From Amycolatopsis rubida (lineage in GTDB: Bacteria > Actinomycetota > Actinomycetes > Mycobacteriales > Pseudonocardiaceae): a DNA stretch of 64,000 nucleotides. The notes under the pieces are model-generated. The model searched no databases, was not told the DNA's origin, and saw only the letters and a list, made by a program, of their open reading frames with translations. The stretch covers positions 434,001-498,000 of the forward strand of contig NZ_FOWC01000003.1 of NCBI RefSeq assembly GCF_900115345.1. Direction: 5' to 3'. The position numbers were made by a program, and so were the translations under genes. Positions 1-10,287 of the stretch are shown here, piece by piece (position 1 is the stretch's first letter; every line of letters begins with the position of its first letter).

Positions 1-1
1 T

Positions 2-1384
2 GACCTGTTCGCCGGCCTCCCCGGAGCCCGCGCGCACGGAGCCGACTTCAGCGACCAGGCCCTCGCCGCCGGCGCCGCGGCCGTCCTGACCGACCCGAGC
101 GGAGCCGACCGGCCCGCGCTGCGCGACGCGCCGGTGCCGGTCCTCGTGCACCCGGACCCGCGCGCCGCGCTCGGCGAGATCGCCGCGTGGATCTACGGCG
201 AGCCGTCGCTGAGCCTGTCCGTCCTCGGCGTCACCGGCACCTCCGGCAAGACCACCACCTCCTATCTGGTCGACTCGGGCCTGCGCGCCGCCGGGCGCAC
301 CACCGGTCTGATCGGCACGGTCGAGACCCGCATCGCGGGCGAGCGCCTCGTCAGCGGGTTCACCACGCCGGAGGCTCCGGACCTGCAGGCGCTGCTCGCG
401 GTGATGCTGGAACGCGGCGTCACGCACGTGCCGATGGAGGTGTCCAGCCACGCGCTGGCGCTCGGCCGGGTCAACGGCACCCGGTTCGCGGTGGGCGCGT
501 TCACGAACCTGTCGCAGGACCACCTCGATTTCCACAAGGACATGGAGGAGTACTTCGCCGCCAAGTCCCTGCTGTTCGACGGCCGGTCGACCACCGAGGT
601 CGTCGTGGCCGACAGCGCGTGGGGGCAGGCGCTGCTCACGCCGCAGACGGTGACCGTCTCGATCGAGGCCGGGGCCGACGCGCTGTGGCGGGCCGCCGAC
701 ATCGAGGCGACCCCCGCGGGGGAGCAGACCTTCACGCTGCTCGGGCCGGACGGGCTCAGCCTCGCCGCGAAGATCCCGCTGCCGGGCACGTTCAACGTCG
801 CCAACGCGGTGCTCGCCGCGGCGATCCTGGACAGCGCGGGCATCGACGCCGGCGACATCGTCGCGGGGCTCGCCGCGGTGGAGGTGCCCGGCCGGATGGA
901 GCGGGTGTACCTCGGCCAGGAGTTCACCGCGGTGGTCGACTACGCGCACAAGCCGGCCGCGGTGGCGCAGGGCCTGGACGCCCTGCGCGCCCGCACCGAC
1001 GGCCGCGTCATCACCGTGCTCGGCTGCGGCGGCGACCGCGACACCGCGAAGCGCCCGATGATGGGCGAGGCCGCGGTGCGCCGCAGCGATCTCCTGATCG
1101 TCACCGACGACAATCCGCGTTCGGAGGACCCGGCCGCGATCCGCGCCGCGATGATGGCCGGGGCCCGCGCGGTCGGGCCCGCGGCGGGCGGCGAGGTGGT
1201 GGAGATCGGCGACCGGCGCGAGGCGATCGCGTCCGCGGTGTCGCTCGCCCGGCCGGGGGACATCGTCCTGATCGCAGGCAAGGGCCACGAGACCGGCCAG
1301 GAGGTCCAGGGTGTGGTGCACCCGTTCTCCGACCGGGACGAACTGGAGGCCGCCATCCGCAAGCGTCTCGAGGTGACCGCGTGA
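2..1384 (+). CDS. murE: UDP-MurNAc-tripeptide synthetase MurE, 5' end cut by window edge
   Basis: Adds the third stem-peptide residue, meso-diaminopimelate, to UDP-MurNAc-L-Ala-D-Glu in the cytoplasm. The frame is open from base 2, so about 460 residues are present and the N-terminus lies outside the window; the first in-frame Met (134) is internal. An ATP-binding loop GVTGTSGKTTT lies near residue 80 of the visible part, followed by DHLDFHKDMEEYFAAKS, which holds the lysine carbamylated in Mur ligases. The signature DNPR (in TDDNPRSEDP) near the C-terminus is the family marker for meso-DAP rather than L-Lys specificity, so the peptidoglycan is predicted to be DAP type. It overlaps murF by 4 bp (GTGA) and is the first visible gene of the dcw operon. 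Confidence 0.97.
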   Translation, partial: DLFAGLPGARAHGADFSDQALAAGAAAVLTDPSGADRPALRDAPVPVLVHPDPRAALGEIAAWIYGEPSLSLSVLGVTGTSGKTTTSYLVDSGLRAAGRTTGLIGTVETRIAGERLVSGFTTPEAPDLQALLAVMLERGVTHVPMEVSSHALALGRVNGTRFAVGAFTNLSQDHLDFHKDMEEYFAAKSLLFDGRSTTEVVVADSAWGQALLTPQTVTVSIEAGADALWRAADIEATPAGEQTFTLLGPDGLSLAAKIPLPGTFNVANAVLAAAILDSAGIDAGDIVAGLAAVEVPGRMERVYLGQEFTAVVDYAHKPAAVAQGLDALRARTDGRVITVLGCGGDRDTAKRPMMGEAAVRRSDLLIVTDDNPRSEDPAAIRAAMMAGARAVGPAAGGEVVEIGDRREAIASAVSLARPGDIVLIAGKGHETGQEVQGVVHPFSDRDELEAAIRKRLEVTA

Positions 1385-2886
1385 TCGAGCTGAGCCTGGC
1401 CGAGATCGCCGACGTCGTCGGCGGCAGGCTGCACCGCACCGACGGATCCGCCGTCGTGACCGGCAGCGTCGAATTCGACACCCGCGAGCTCGGCCAGGGC
1501 GGGCTGTTCCTCGCGCTGCCCGGCGAACGCGTCGACGGGCACGATTTCGCCGCGAAGGCGGTCGAGGCCGGCGCGATCGGCGTGCTGGCCGCGCGGGAGG
1601 TCGACGCCCCGGCGATCGTCGTGCCGCCGCTGCCGCCGGGACAGGGCAACGCCGGGTCGGTAGCGCTGACCGGCGACACCGACGGCTCCGGAGCCGCCGT
1701 GCTCGCCGCGCTGGCCAAGCTCGCCCGGCACGTCGTCGAGCGGCTGGCGGCGGGCGGGCTGACCGTCATCGGCGTCACCGGCTCGTCCGGCAAGACCTCG
1801 ACCAAGGACGTCATCGCGCAGCTGGTCGAGCCGATGGGCCCGACGGTCGCGCCGCCCGGGTCGTTCAACAGCGAGCTGGGCCATCCGTGGACCGCGCTGC
1901 GCGCCGACGCGTCGACCAGGTTCCTCGTGCTGGAGATGTCCGCGCGCGGGGCCGGGCACATCGCCGCGGCCGCCGAGACGACGCCGCCGCGGATCGGCGC
2001 GGTGCTCAACGTGGGCAGCGCGCACGTCGGCGAGTTCGGCTCGCGCGAGGGCATCGCGAAGGCCAAGGGCGAGCTGGTCGAGGCGCTGCCGGAAGACGGC
2101 CTGGCGGTGCTGAACCTCGACGATCCGCTGGTCGCCGCCATGGCGAGCCGCACGAAGGCCCGTGTCGTGGGGGTGGGGGAGTCGGCCGGGGCGCAGGTCA
2201 GGGCCGTCGACATCACGGTCGACGACGAGGCCCGCCCGTCCTTCCGGCTGAGCACGCCCGAGGGCGAGGCCCAGGTGACGCTGCCGCTGCACGGCGAGCA
2301 CCACGTCGGCAACGCGCTGTCGGCCGCTGCCGTCGCGCGCGAACTGGGCGCGACCACCGGGGACATCGCGCAGCGGCTGTCGTCGCTGCAGCGGCGCTCG
2401 GAGCGCCGGATGGACGTCACGACCCGCGCGGACGGCGTCACGATCCTCAACGACTCGTACAACGCCAACCCGGAGTCGGTCCGGGCCGGGCTGAAGGCGC
2501 TGGCGTCGATGAGCCGCTCCGGCCGCCGCGCCTGGGCGGTGCTCGGCGTGATGGGCGAGCTGGGCGAGGACTCGGTGACCGCGCACGACTCGATCGGCCG
2601 GCTCGTGGTCCGGCTCAACATCGAGAAGCTCGTCGTGGTCGGCCAGGACGCGGCCGCCATGCACCAGGGCGCGCTGCAGGAGGGTTCCTGGGGCGAGGAG
2701 TCGGTGCTGGTACCCGATGTCGAGGCCGCGGTCGCCGTGCTGCATGATCAGCTCCGTTCCGGGGACGTGGTGCTGGTCAAGGCGTCCAAGGCCGCCGGTC
2801 TCTGGCGGGTGGCCGAAGCGCTGCTGGCCGATCCCGGGAACTCCCCCTCCTCGTCTTCCGAACGCTCGAACGGTGGTCACGCGTGA
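1381..2886 (+). CDS. murF: UDP-MurNAc-tripeptide:D-Ala-D-Ala ligase MurF
   Basis: Joins D-Ala-D-Ala to the UDP-MurNAc-tripeptide, completing the cytoplasmic pentapeptide precursor. The 501-residue protein starts at the GTG overlapping the murE stop; the frame is open far upstream but only antisense to or within murE, so that extension is not coding. Visible features are an N-terminal MurF/HprK-like substrate domain, the ATP loop [12 protein letters not shown] near residue 132, [22 protein letters not shown] with the carbamylated-lysine region, and [15 protein letters not shown] in the C-terminal domain. A Gly/Asp-rich stretch around residues 85-105 precedes the ATP loop. Its stop overlaps the mraY GTG by 4 bp, indicating translational coupling. 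Confidence 0.96.
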   Translation: MIELSLAEIADVVGGRLHRTDGSAVVTGSVEFDTRELGQGGLFLALPGERVDGHDFAAKAVEAGAIGVLAAREVDAPAIVVPPLPPGQGNAGSVALTGDTDGSGAAVLAALAKLARHVVERLAAGGLTVIGVTGSSGKTSTKDVIAQLVEPMGPTVAPPGSFNSELGHPWTALRADASTRFLVLEMSARGAGHIAAAAETTPPRIGAVLNVGSAHVGEFGSREGIAKAKGELVEALPEDGLAVLNLDDPLVAAMASRTKARVVGVGESAGAQVRAVDITVDDEARPSFRLSTPEGEAQVTLPLHGEHHVGNALSAAAVARELGATTGDIAQRLSSLQRRSERRMDVTTRADGVTILNDSYNANPESVRAGLKALASMSRSGRRAWAVLGVMGELGEDSVTAHDSIGRLVVRLNIEKLVVVGQDAAAMHQGALQEGSWGEESVLVPDVEAAVAVLHDQLRSGDVVLVKASKAAGLWRVAEALLADPGNSPSSSSERSNGGHA

Positions 2887-3965
2887 TCAACATCATGATC
2901 GCGGCCGCGGCGGGTCTGCTGGTCTCGATCCTGCTCACGCCCTACCTCATCCGGGTCTTCTCGCGACAGGGCTTCGGCCAGGAGATCCGCGAGGAAGGCC
3001 CGCAGGGGCACAAGTCGAAGCGCGGCACCCCGACCATGGGCGGCGTCGCGATCATCATCGCGATGGTCGTCGGCTATTTCGTCGCGCACCTGATCACCTG
3101 GATCAGCAACTCGCGCTCGGCCGCGCCCTCGGCGTCGGGCCTGCTGGTGCTGATGCTCGCGGTCGGGCTCGGCGTGGTCGGCTTCCTCGACGACTTCATC
3201 AAGATCCGCAAGCAGCGCAACCTCGGGCTGAACAAGACCGCGAAGCTGGTCGGCCAGCTGGTGGTCACCATCCTGTTCGCGGTGCTGTCGCTGCAGTTCA
3301 AGGACGCGCAGGGGCTCACCCCGGCCTCGCAGAGCCTGTCCTACGTCCGCGACCTGGCGCTGATCACCTTCCCGTCGGTCGTGTTCGTGATCTTCTGCTA
3401 CATCGTCATCTCCGGCTGGTCGAACGCGGTGAACTTCACCGACGGCCTGGACGGCCTGGCGGGCGGCGCGGCGGCGATGGTGCTCGCGACGTACGTGGTC
3501 ATCTCGTTCTGGCAGGCCCGGCTTTCCTGCTCCACCCAGCCGCTCCCGGCCTGCTACGACGTGCGCGACCCGCTCGACCTCGCGGTCGTCGCGGCCGCGG
3601 CCACCGGGGCCTGCATCGGGTTCCTGTGGTGGAACGCCGCCCCGGCGAAGATCTTCATGGGCGACACCGGGTCGCTCGCCCTCGGCGGCCTCGTCGCCGG
3701 GCTGTCCATGACCACCCGCACCGAACTGCTCGCCATCGTCATCGGCGGCCTGTTCATGGTCGAGATGATCTCGGTGGTCACCCAGATCGCGGTCTTCCGC
3801 ACGACGCGGCGGCGGCTGTTCCGGATGGCGCCCTTCCACCACCACTTCGAGCTGGCCGGGTGGGCGGAAACCACGGTGATCATCCGGTTCTGGCTGCTCT
3901 CGGCGATCTGCTGCATGTTCGGGCTCGGGCTGTTCTACAGCGAGCAGCTGAACTTCGGAGGCTGA
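2883..3965 (+). CDS. mraY: phospho-MurNAc-pentapeptide translocase MraY (lipid I synthase)
   Basis: Integral membrane enzyme that transfers phospho-MurNAc-pentapeptide to undecaprenyl phosphate, forming lipid I. Length of 360 residues is normal and about ten hydrophobic segments are seen. Family motifs are present in order: [12 protein letters not shown] near residue 40, the Asp pair in [15 protein letters not shown] near residue 100, [12 protein letters not shown] near residue 185, [12 protein letters not shown] near residue 257 and the histidine cluster PFHHHFE near residue 318. The GTG start sits in a 4-bp overlap with murF, and murD follows after 3 bp. Confidence 0.97.
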   Translation: MINIMIAAAAGLLVSILLTPYLIRVFSRQGFGQEIREEGPQGHKSKRGTPTMGGVAIIIAMVVGYFVAHLITWISNSRSAAPSASGLLVLMLAVGLGVVGFLDDFIKIRKQRNLGLNKTAKLVGQLVVTILFAVLSLQFKDAQGLTPASQSLSYVRDLALITFPSVVFVIFCYIVISGWSNAVNFTDGLDGLAGGAAAMVLATYVVISFWQARLSCSTQPLPACYDVRDPLDLAVVAAAATGACIGFLWWNAAPAKIFMGDTGSLALGGLVAGLSMTTRTELLAIVIGGLFMVEMISVVTQIAVFRTTRRRLFRMAPFHHHFELAGWAETTVIIRFWLLSAICCMFGLGLFYSEQLNFGG

Positions 3966-3968
3966 GCC

Positions 3969-5375
3969 GTGCAGCTGGAGGGCACACACGTTCTCGTCGC
4001 GGGCGCGGGGGTCACCGGGAAATCGGTCGTTCCCGTGCTGCGCGAACTGGGCGCGCGAGTCACGGTCACCGACGGCAACGCCGACCGGCTCGCCGAGCTG
4101 AAGGACCTGGACGCCGAGCTGGTGCCCGGCCTGACCGAACCGCCCGCGGGCACCGCGCTCGTGGTGACCAGCCCGGGCTGGCGGCCGGCGTCTCCGCTGC
4201 TGGTCGCGGCGGCCGAGGCGGGCGTCGAGGTGATCGGCGACGTCGAGCTGGCCTGGCGGATCGGGCAGCTGCGCGAGCATCCGCCCGCATGGCTGGTCAT
4301 CACCGGCACGAACGGCAAGACGACCACGGTCGGCATGCTGGAGTCGATCCTGCGCGCGGCCGGGGCCGACGCGGTGGCCTGCGGCAACGTCGGCTATCCG
4401 GTGCTCGACGCGGTCCGCGGCGGGCACCAGGTGCTGGCCGTCGAGCTGTCGAGCTTCCAGCTGCACTGGTCGTCCACGATCGCGCCGGACGCGTCGGTGG
4501 TGCTGAACCTCGCCGAGGACCACCTCGACTGGCACGGTTCGATGGCGGAGTACGCCGCCGCGAAGGGCCGTGTGCACGAGCGTTCGCGCGCCGTCGTGCA
4601 CAACGTCGACGACCCGTGGTCCGCGCGGATCGCCGAGGACCACGCGCCGGACGGCGCCCGGCGGATCGGGTTCGTGCTCGACACCCCGCGCGCCGGGGAA
4701 CTGGGCCTGGTCGAAGACCTGCTGGTGGACCGCGCGTTCGGGGCCGACCCGGAGACGAGCGCGGAGGAGCTGGCCGAGATCGCCGACGTCCGCCCCGCCG
4801 GACCGCACAACCTCGCGAACGCGCTCGCCGCGGCCGCGCTGGCCCGCGCGCACGGAGTCACGCCCGCGGCGGTGCGGAAGGGGCTGCGCGCGTACGAGCC
4901 CGCGCCGCACCGCGCGGTGGAGGTCGCCGAGATCGGCGGCGTCCGCTACGTCAACGACTCGAAGGCCACCAACCCGCACGCCGCGCTCGGTTCGCTGCTC
5001 GCGCACGAAAGCGTGGTCTGGATCGCGGGCGGGCAGCTCAAGGGCGCGTCGGTGGACGAGCTGGTCGCCGCGGTCGGCGGACGGCTGCGCGCCGCCGTGC
5101 TGCTGGGCCTCGATTCACCCGTGATCGAGGCCGCTCTCGCGCGACACGCGCCGGATGTCCCGGTCAACCGCCTCCTTCCGGGTGACGATGAGCCCATGAC
5201 TGCGGCGGTGAATGCGGCCAGCGCCCTGGCTCGTCCTGGTGACGTGGTGCTGCTCGCGCCCGCCGCCGCCTCGCTGGACATGTTCCGCAGCTACGGAGAA
5301 CGCGGCGACGCGTTCGAAGCCGCGGTGCGTGCGCTGGACGACGGCGCGGCGGGGGCGGCGGATGACGGTCGTTGA
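3969..5375 (+). CDS. murD: UDP-MurNAc-L-Ala:D-Glu ligase MurD
   Basis: Adds D-glutamate to UDP-MurNAc-L-Ala in the cytoplasm. It has 468 residues, with an N-terminal Rossmann-like domain (VLVAGAGVTGKS, residues 8-19), the ATP loop ITGTNGKTTTVGM near residue 113, EDHLDWHGSMAEYAAAKGR with the modified lysine near residue 180, and NDSKATNPHAA near residue 318. The GTG at 3969 is preceded by GGAGG six bases upstream. The 3' end overlaps the start of ftsW by 14 bp. The order murD-ftsW-murG is the classical dcw order. Confidence 0.97.
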   Translation: MQLEGTHVLVAGAGVTGKSVVPVLRELGARVTVTDGNADRLAELKDLDAELVPGLTEPPAGTALVVTSPGWRPASPLLVAAAEAGVEVIGDVELAWRIGQLREHPPAWLVITGTNGKTTTVGMLESILRAAGADAVACGNVGYPVLDAVRGGHQVLAVELSSFQLHWSSTIAPDASVVLNLAEDHLDWHGSMAEYAAAKGRVHERSRAVVHNVDDPWSARIAEDHAPDGARRIGFVLDTPRAGELGLVEDLLVDRAFGADPETSAEELAEIADVRPAGPHNLANALAAAALARAHGVTPAAVRKGLRAYEPAPHRAVEVAEIGGVRYVNDSKATNPHAALGSLLAHESVVWIAGGQLKGASVDELVAAVGGRLRAAVLLGLDSPVIEAALARHAPDVPVNRLLPGDDEPMTAAVNAASALARPGDVVLLAPAAASLDMFRSYGERGDAFEAAVRALDDGAAGAADDGR

Positions 5376-6798
5376 CGGAGACAAGCCCCGGCCGCGCCGC
5401 GTCCGCAAGGAAAGCCCGTTCGTCGCGCTCCGCACCGCGCTGACCGCCTGGCTGTCCCGGCCGCTGGCGTCGTTCCACCTGGTCCTCGCGCTGACCGGCA
5501 TCCTCACCGTGATCGGCGCGGTGATGGTGCTGTCCGCGTCGTCGGTGGCCTCCTACAACCCGAAGACCGGCAGCGGCGTGTACGCGCTGTTCTCCCGGCA
5601 CCTGATGTTCGTCGCGCTCGGCGGGATCGTGTTCTGGGTCGGCCTGCGGGTGCGGCTCGAACGGGTCCGCCGGATGTCGGCGACGATGACGGTGGTCTGC
5701 CTCGGGCTGCTGCTGCTGGTGCTGACGCCGCTCGGGTCGACGGTGAACGGTTCGCAGGGCTGGTTCAAGCTCGGCGTGTTCACCTTCCAGCCGGTCGAGG
5801 CGGCGAAGGTGGCGCTGGCCTTCTGGGGCGCGCACATCCTGGTGATCAAGTACAACGTGCTGCACCAGTGGCGGCATCTGCTGGTCCCGGTGGTGCCGGT
5901 GGCGCTGCTGATGTTCGCGCTGGTGATGCTGCAGCCCGACCTCGGCGGCACGATCACCCTCGCGGTGGTGCTGCTCGGCCTGCTGTGGTTCGCCGGCGCG
6001 CCGAAACGGCTCTTCGGGGTGATCCTGGCCGGCGGCCTGAGCGGCGTGCTGGTGCTGGCGATCATCGCGCCCTACCGGCTCGCGCGGGTGATGTCGTTCC
6101 TGTCGCCGGACGCGGACACCTCGGCCGAGGGGTTCCAGGCGAACCAGGCCAAGCTGGCGCTCGCCGACGGCGGCCTGTTCGGCAAGGGGCTCGGGCAGGG
6201 CGCGTCGAACTGGGGCTACCTGCCGAACGTGCAGAACGACTTCATCTTCGCGCTGATCGGCGAGGAACTGGGCTTCGTGGGCTGCGCGGTCGTGCTGGCG
6301 CTGTTCGCCGGCGTGGCCGTGGTCGGCCTGCGCATCGCCACCCGCAACATCGACCCGTGGATCCGGATCGTCGCGGGCACGCTGACGGTGTTCCTCGTCG
6401 CGCAGGCGGCCATCAACATCGGCTACGTGGTCGGGCTGCTGCCGGTCACCGGCGTCACGCTGCCGCTGATCTCCTACGGCGGCACCTCGCTCGTGATCAC
6501 CATGCTCATCATGGGCGTGCTGGCCAACGCCGCGCGGCACGAACCCGAGGCGGTGGCCGCGCTGCGCTCGCACGGGCCGGGTAAATTCGGACGCCTGCTG
6601 CGGCTGCCCGCGCCCGATCCGTACCGCCCGCCGTCCTCCCGCAAGGGAACGCGCGGCGCGGGGACCGGGACGAAGGCGGCCCGGCCGGCGCCGCGTGCGG
6701 CCCGGCCCGCACCGGCACAGGAACGCCGCCGGTCGGCGCGGCGGACTACAGCGAACCGCGGTGCCCGGAGCACCGCGAACCGGAGAGGTCATTGGTGA
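5362..6798 (+). CDS. ftsW: SEDS-family division protein FtsW
   Basis: Septal peptidoglycan polymerase of the SEDS family, working with a class B PBP at the division site. I place the start at the ATG at 5362, giving 478 residues; an earlier in-frame ATG at 5212 would run 50 residues into murD and encodes no plausible protein. An N-terminal cytoplasmic basic stretch of about 30 residues precedes ten or so membrane segments. The conserved C-terminal SEDS region contains [16 protein letters not shown], and the large extracellular loop contains the essential-Asp region near LSPDADT. The last 80 or so residues form a cytoplasmic tail rich in Pro, Arg and Ala, a common actinobacterial feature. The stop overlaps the preferred murG GTG. 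Confidence 0.95.
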   Translation: MTVVDGDKPRPRRVRKESPFVALRTALTAWLSRPLASFHLVLALTGILTVIGAVMVLSASSVASYNPKTGSGVYALFSRHLMFVALGGIVFWVGLRVRLERVRRMSATMTVVCLGLLLLVLTPLGSTVNGSQGWFKLGVFTFQPVEAAKVALAFWGAHILVIKYNVLHQWRHLLVPVVPVALLMFALVMLQPDLGGTITLAVVLLGLLWFAGAPKRLFGVILAGGLSGVLVLAIIAPYRLARVMSFLSPDADTSAEGFQANQAKLALADGGLFGKGLGQGASNWGYLPNVQNDFIFALIGEELGFVGCAVVLALFAGVAVVGLRIATRNIDPWIRIVAGTLTVFLVAQAAINIGYVVGLLPVTGVTLPLISYGGTSLVITMLIMGVLANAARHEPEAVAALRSHGPGKFGRLLRLPAPDPYRPPSSRKGTRGAGTGTKAARPAPRAARPAPAQERRRSARRTTANRGARSTANRRGHW

Positions 6799-7919
6799 GC
6801 AAGCCCGTCAAGGGAACCGAGCGGTCGGCCGCGGGCCGGGCGCCGGTCGTCGTGGTCGCAGGCGGGGGCACCGCCGGGCACATCGAGCCCGCGCTCGCGC
6901 TGGCGGACGCGGTGAAGCGGCTGCGCCCGGACGCCGAGGTGATCGCCCTCGGCACGGAACGCGGCCTGGAGAACAAGCTCGTGCCCGCGCGCGGGTACCC
7001 GCTGGAGCTGATCCCGCCGGTGCCGATGCCGCGCAAGCCGACGCCGGAGCTGCTCCGGCTGCCGCTGAAGGTGCGCGACGCGGTCCGCCGCACCCGGGAG
7101 GTGCTCGACCGGGTGCACGCGGACGTCGTGGTCGGCTTCGGCGGTTACGTCGCGCTGCCGGCGTACCTCGCCGCGCGCGGCCGCACGCCGATCGTGGTGC
7201 ACGAGGCGAACAAGTCGGCCGGGCTGGCCAACAAGGTCGGCGCCCGGTTCGCCTCCCGCGTCGCGGTCGCGGTGCCGGGCACGCCGCTGCCGAAGGCCGA
7301 GGTGGTCGGCATTCCGCTGCGCCGCTCGATCACGTCGCTGGACCGGGCCGCGCTGCGCGCCGAGGCACGCGAATTCTTCGAGCTGGACCCGGACGCGCCG
7401 ACGCTGCTGGTGTTCGGCGGTTCGCAGGGCGCGGCGTCGATCAACTCCGCGATTTCCGGCGCGGCGAAGGACTTCGCCGAGGCGGGCGTCGGCGTGCTGC
7501 ACGCGCACGGGCCGAAGAATTCCCTTGTGGTGCAAGAGTTTCCCGGACGCCCGCCGTATGTGCCGGTGCCGTATCTGGAGCGGATGGACCTGGCCTACGC
7601 CGCGGCGGACGCGGTGGTGTGCCGGTCCGGCGCGATGACCGCGGCCGAGGTGTCCGCGGTCGGGCTGCCCGCGGTGTTCGTCCCGCTGCCGCACGGCAAC
7701 GGCGAGCAGGCGGTCAACGCCCAGCCCGCGGTCGACGCGGGCGCGGCGCTGATGGTCGCCGACGCCGACCTCACCGCGGAGAAGGTCGCCGAGCTGGTGA
7801 TCCCGCTGGTGACCGACGCCGACCGGGTCGCCGCGATGAGCGCGGCCGCCGTCGGGCTCGGCCACCGCGAGGCCGACGAGACCCTCGCCCGCATCGTTTT
7901 GGAGGCCGCCGGTGCCTGA
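6795..7919 (+). CDS. murG: UDP-GlcNAc:lipid I GlcNAc transferase MurG
   Basis: Peripheral membrane glycosyltransferase (GT28) that converts lipid I to lipid II. The protein has 374 residues from the GTG at 6795, which overlaps the ftsW stop as GTGA; a TTG one codon earlier is also possible. Motifs seen are [16 protein letters not shown] (N-domain glycine loop, near residue 22), [12 protein letters not shown] (near residue 138), [11 protein letters not shown] (near residue 212) and the UDP-GlcNAc site [14 protein letters not shown] (near residue 298). It overlaps murC by 8 bp. Confidence 0.96.
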   Translation: MSKPVKGTERSAAGRAPVVVVAGGGTAGHIEPALALADAVKRLRPDAEVIALGTERGLENKLVPARGYPLELIPPVPMPRKPTPELLRLPLKVRDAVRRTREVLDRVHADVVVGFGGYVALPAYLAARGRTPIVVHEANKSAGLANKVGARFASRVAVAVPGTPLPKAEVVGIPLRRSITSLDRAALRAEAREFFELDPDAPTLLVFGGSQGAASINSAISGAAKDFAEAGVGVLHAHGPKNSLVVQEFPGRPPYVPVPYLERMDLAYAAADAVVCRSGAMTAAEVSAVGLPAVFVPLPHGNGEQAVNAQPAVDAGAALMVADADLTAEKVAELVIPLVTDADRVAAMSAAAVGLGHREADETLARIVLEAAGA

Positions 7920-9330
7920 CACGCCCGAACTGCCCGCGCGGCTGCGCCGGGCGCACCTGATCGGGATCGGCGGGGCCGGGATGTCCGGCATCGCGCGGAT
8001 TCTGCTCGCCCGCGGCGCGGCCGTGTCCGGGTCGGACGCCAAGGAATCGCGCGCGCTGCTTTCCCTGCGCGCGCAGGGCGCCACGCTGTTCGTCGGCCAG
8101 ACCGCGGACAACCTCGCGGAGCTGGCCGAACCGCCGTCGGCCGTCGTGGTGTCCACCGCGATCAAGGAGGCCAACCCGGAACTCGCCGCGGCCCGCGAAC
8201 GCGGCATCCCGGTGCTGCACCGCGCGCAGGCGCTGGCCGGGCTGATGGCCGGGCACCGCGTCGCGTGCATCGCGGGAACGCACGGCAAGACGTCGACCAC
8301 GTCGATGCTCACCGTGGCGCTGCAGAACTGCCGGATGGACCCGTCGTTCGCGATCGGCGGCGACCTCAACGAATCCGGGGCCAACGCCCACCACGGCGAG
8401 GGCGGCGTGTTCGTCGCCGAAGCCGACGAGAGCGACGGCTCCTTTCTCACCTACACGCCGTCGGTGGCGGTGGTGACGAACGTCGAGCCCGATCACCTCG
8501 ACCACCACGGCACCGCCGAGGCGTACGTGAAGGTGTTCGGCGACTTCGTCGGCCAGATCGCGCCGGGCGGGCTGCTGATCGTGTGCGCCGACGACGAGGG
8601 TGCGGCCCGGCTCGGCGACGAGGCCGCCGCTGCCGGAGTGCGGGTGCGCCGGTACGGGCGTGCCGCTTCCGGCGAGGGCGACGTGCGCGTGCTCGACTAC
8701 ACGCCCGCGCCGGACGGCGGTGTCGTGCGGGTCGCGCTGGACGGCGAAGAACACGACCTGCGGGTCGCGGTGCCGGGCGAGCACATGGCGCTCAACGCGG
8801 TCGCCGCGCTGCTCGCCGGGCTCGAACTCGGCGCGCCGCTGGACGGCATGGCCGCCGGGCTCGCCGCGTTCGGCGGGGTGCGCCGCCGGTTCGAGTTCAA
8901 GGGCCGCGCGGGCGACGTCCGGGTGTACGACGACTACGCGCACCACCCGACCGAGGTGGCCGCGCAGCTGCGCGCGGTGCGCACGGCGGCGGGCAGCGGA
9001 CGGGTCGTCGTCGTGTTCCAGCCGCATCTTTACTCGCGCACGCAGACTTTCGCCGCCGAGTTCGCCGAAGCGTTGTCGCTGGCCGACGAGGTCGTGGTGC
9101 TCGACGTGTTCGGCGCGCGCGAGGAGCCGGTGCCGGGCGTGAACGGCGCGCTGATCGCCGACCGGGTGACCGTTCCGGTGCATTACCAGCCCGCTTTCGA
9201 CGTCGCCGCCGGTTTGGTCGCGGACCTCGTGCGTCCGGGCGATCTCGCGATCACCATGGGCGCGGGCGACGTGACGCAGCTGGGCCCGGAGATCCTGGCC
9301 GAGCTGGACCGGAGGGCCGGCCGAGGATGA
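7912..9330 (+). CDS. murC: UDP-MurNAc:L-alanine ligase MurC
   Basis: Catalyses the first amino-acid addition to UDP-MurNAc. The 472-residue protein has an N-terminal Rossmann domain ([16 protein letters not shown], residues 15-30), the ATP loop [13 protein letters not shown] near residue 120, [14 protein letters not shown] near residue 193 and [11 protein letters not shown] near residue 342, which is diagnostic for MurC. The GTG start overlaps murG by 8 bp, and the stop overlaps the ftsQ ATG as ATGA. Confidence 0.97.
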   Translation: MPDTPELPARLRRAHLIGIGGAGMSGIARILLARGAAVSGSDAKESRALLSLRAQGATLFVGQTADNLAELAEPPSAVVVSTAIKEANPELAAARERGIPVLHRAQALAGLMAGHRVACIAGTHGKTSTTSMLTVALQNCRMDPSFAIGGDLNESGANAHHGEGGVFVAEADESDGSFLTYTPSVAVVTNVEPDHLDHHGTAEAYVKVFGDFVGQIAPGGLLIVCADDEGAARLGDEAAAAGVRVRRYGRAASGEGDVRVLDYTPAPDGGVVRVALDGEEHDLRVAVPGEHMALNAVAALLAGLELGAPLDGMAAGLAAFGGVRRRFEFKGRAGDVRVYDDYAHHPTEVAAQLRAVRTAAGSGRVVVVFQPHLYSRTQTFAAEFAEALSLADEVVVLDVFGAREEPVPGVNGALIADRVTVPVHYQPAFDVAAGLVADLVRPGDLAITMGAGDVTQLGPEILAELDRRAGRG

Positions 9331-10193
9331 CCGAGACCCGGCAGCAGCGCCGTCGCTCGCCCGCGCCTCGCGCGGGCGAGGAACAGCGTGCTGCCCTGGC
9401 CCGGGAACGACGCGGGAGGCGGACCGAGGAGGAACGCCGGCGCACTCGTGCCCGGACCTCCGCGCGTTCGGGCCGTTCGACGCGGGCTGCCGCGCGGAAG
9501 TCCCGGCCCACGCGCGGCAAGGAGATCCGCCGTCGCTGGGTGGCTCTGCTGACTGTGGTCACCCTGGTCGCGCTGGGGTATTTGCTGTTCTTCAGCTCGC
9601 TGCTCGCGGTGAAGACGGTCGAGGTGCAGGGCGCGAAAACGGTGTCGGCGGACCAGATCCGCGCGACCGCCGCGGTGCCGCCCGATCAGCCGATGCTGCG
9701 CGCGGACGTCGACGGGATCCGCGACCGGGTGGCCCAGATGCCGGGCATCGCGACCGTCGACGTGTCCCGGTCGTGGCCGACGACGCTGGAGATCGCGGTG
9801 ACCGAACGGACCGCGATCGCGTTCTTCGACAGCGGTCCCGGCGGCGACGGGGTGCACCTGGTCGACGGCAGCGGGGTCGTGTTCAAGACGGTGAAGACCC
9901 GGCCGGTCGGGCTGCCCGAGCTGAAGCTGCCGAAGGTGTCGGTGGACGATCCGGTCACTCGCGCGGTGACCGCGGTGCTCGGGGTGCTGCCGGAGCAGTT
10001 GCTGAAGCAGACGAAGACGGTCACCGCGCAGACGCCGGCGAGTGTCGAGTTCACGCTGTCCACCGGCAAGACTGTGCGGTGGGGGAACGCGGAGAACACT
10101 GACCGCAAGGCGAAGGTGCTGGCTGCGTTGCTGACCCAGCAGGGGAAGATCTACGACGTTTCCGCGCCGGAGCTGCCGACCATCACCTCGTGA
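9327..10193 (+). CDS. ftsQ: divisome protein FtsQ with POTRA domain
   Basis: Bitopic division protein linking early and late divisome components. The start at ATG 9327 overlaps the murC stop by 4 bp and gives 288 residues. A cytoplasmic N-terminus of about 70 residues, very rich in Arg, is followed by one membrane segment (residues about 72-92), a POTRA domain beginning [17 protein letters not shown], and the FtsQ beta domain. The last codons and the TGA stop lie inside a 46-bp palindromic repeat, so the C-terminal Thr-Ser and the termination codon are repeat-derived or repeat-constrained. In typical actinobacteria ftsZ follows directly; here it is 8.9 kb away. Confidence 0.94.
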   Translation: MTETRQQRRRSPAPRAGEEQRAALARERRGRRTEEERRRTRARTSARSGRSTRAAARKSRPTRGKEIRRRWVALLTVVTLVALGYLLFFSSLLAVKTVEVQGAKTVSADQIRATAAVPPDQPMLRADVDGIRDRVAQMPGIATVDVSRSWPTTLEIAVTERTAIAFFDSGPGGDGVHLVDGSGVVFKTVKTRPVGLPELKLPKVSVDDPVTRAVTAVLGVLPEQLLKQTKTVTAQTPASVEFTLSTGKTVRWGNAENTDRKAKVLAALLTQQGKIYDVSAPELPTITS

Positions 10194-10232
10194 GTGGCGC
10201 TGCCGGTGAGCGTCGGCATAGCTGTTCACGAG
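10187..10232 (+). repeat. 46-bp palindromic repeat, copy 1, overlapping ftsQ stop
   Basis: The left arm CTCGTGAGTG and right arm GTTCACGAG flank an inner CCGGTGAGCGTCGG. The TGA of ftsQ (10191-10193) is inside the left arm. It belongs to the dispersed family also seen near 20.5, 24.9, 33.9 and 48.7 kb. The inner hairpin is in the GTGAG orientation. Confidence 0.75.
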
Positions 10233-10237
10233 GCTTC

Positions 10238-10274
10238 CGTATGCCGTACGCTAGTCGAGTTCGTACGCCATACG
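10238..10274 (+). promoter_or_regulatory. inverted-repeat operator candidate upstream of the NmrA-type gene
   Basis: CGTATGCCGTACG (10238-10250) and CGTACGCCATACG (10262-10274) are inverted copies with one mismatch, separated by 11 bp. A TACGCT -10-like hexamer (10246-10251) lies in the left half, so binding there would block the promoter. The form fits a TetR- or MarR-type operator, but no such regulator is adjacent in this window. The repeat lies 13 bp upstream of the ATG at 10288. Confidence 0.5.
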
Positions 10275-10287
10275 AGAAGGTGGGGGC

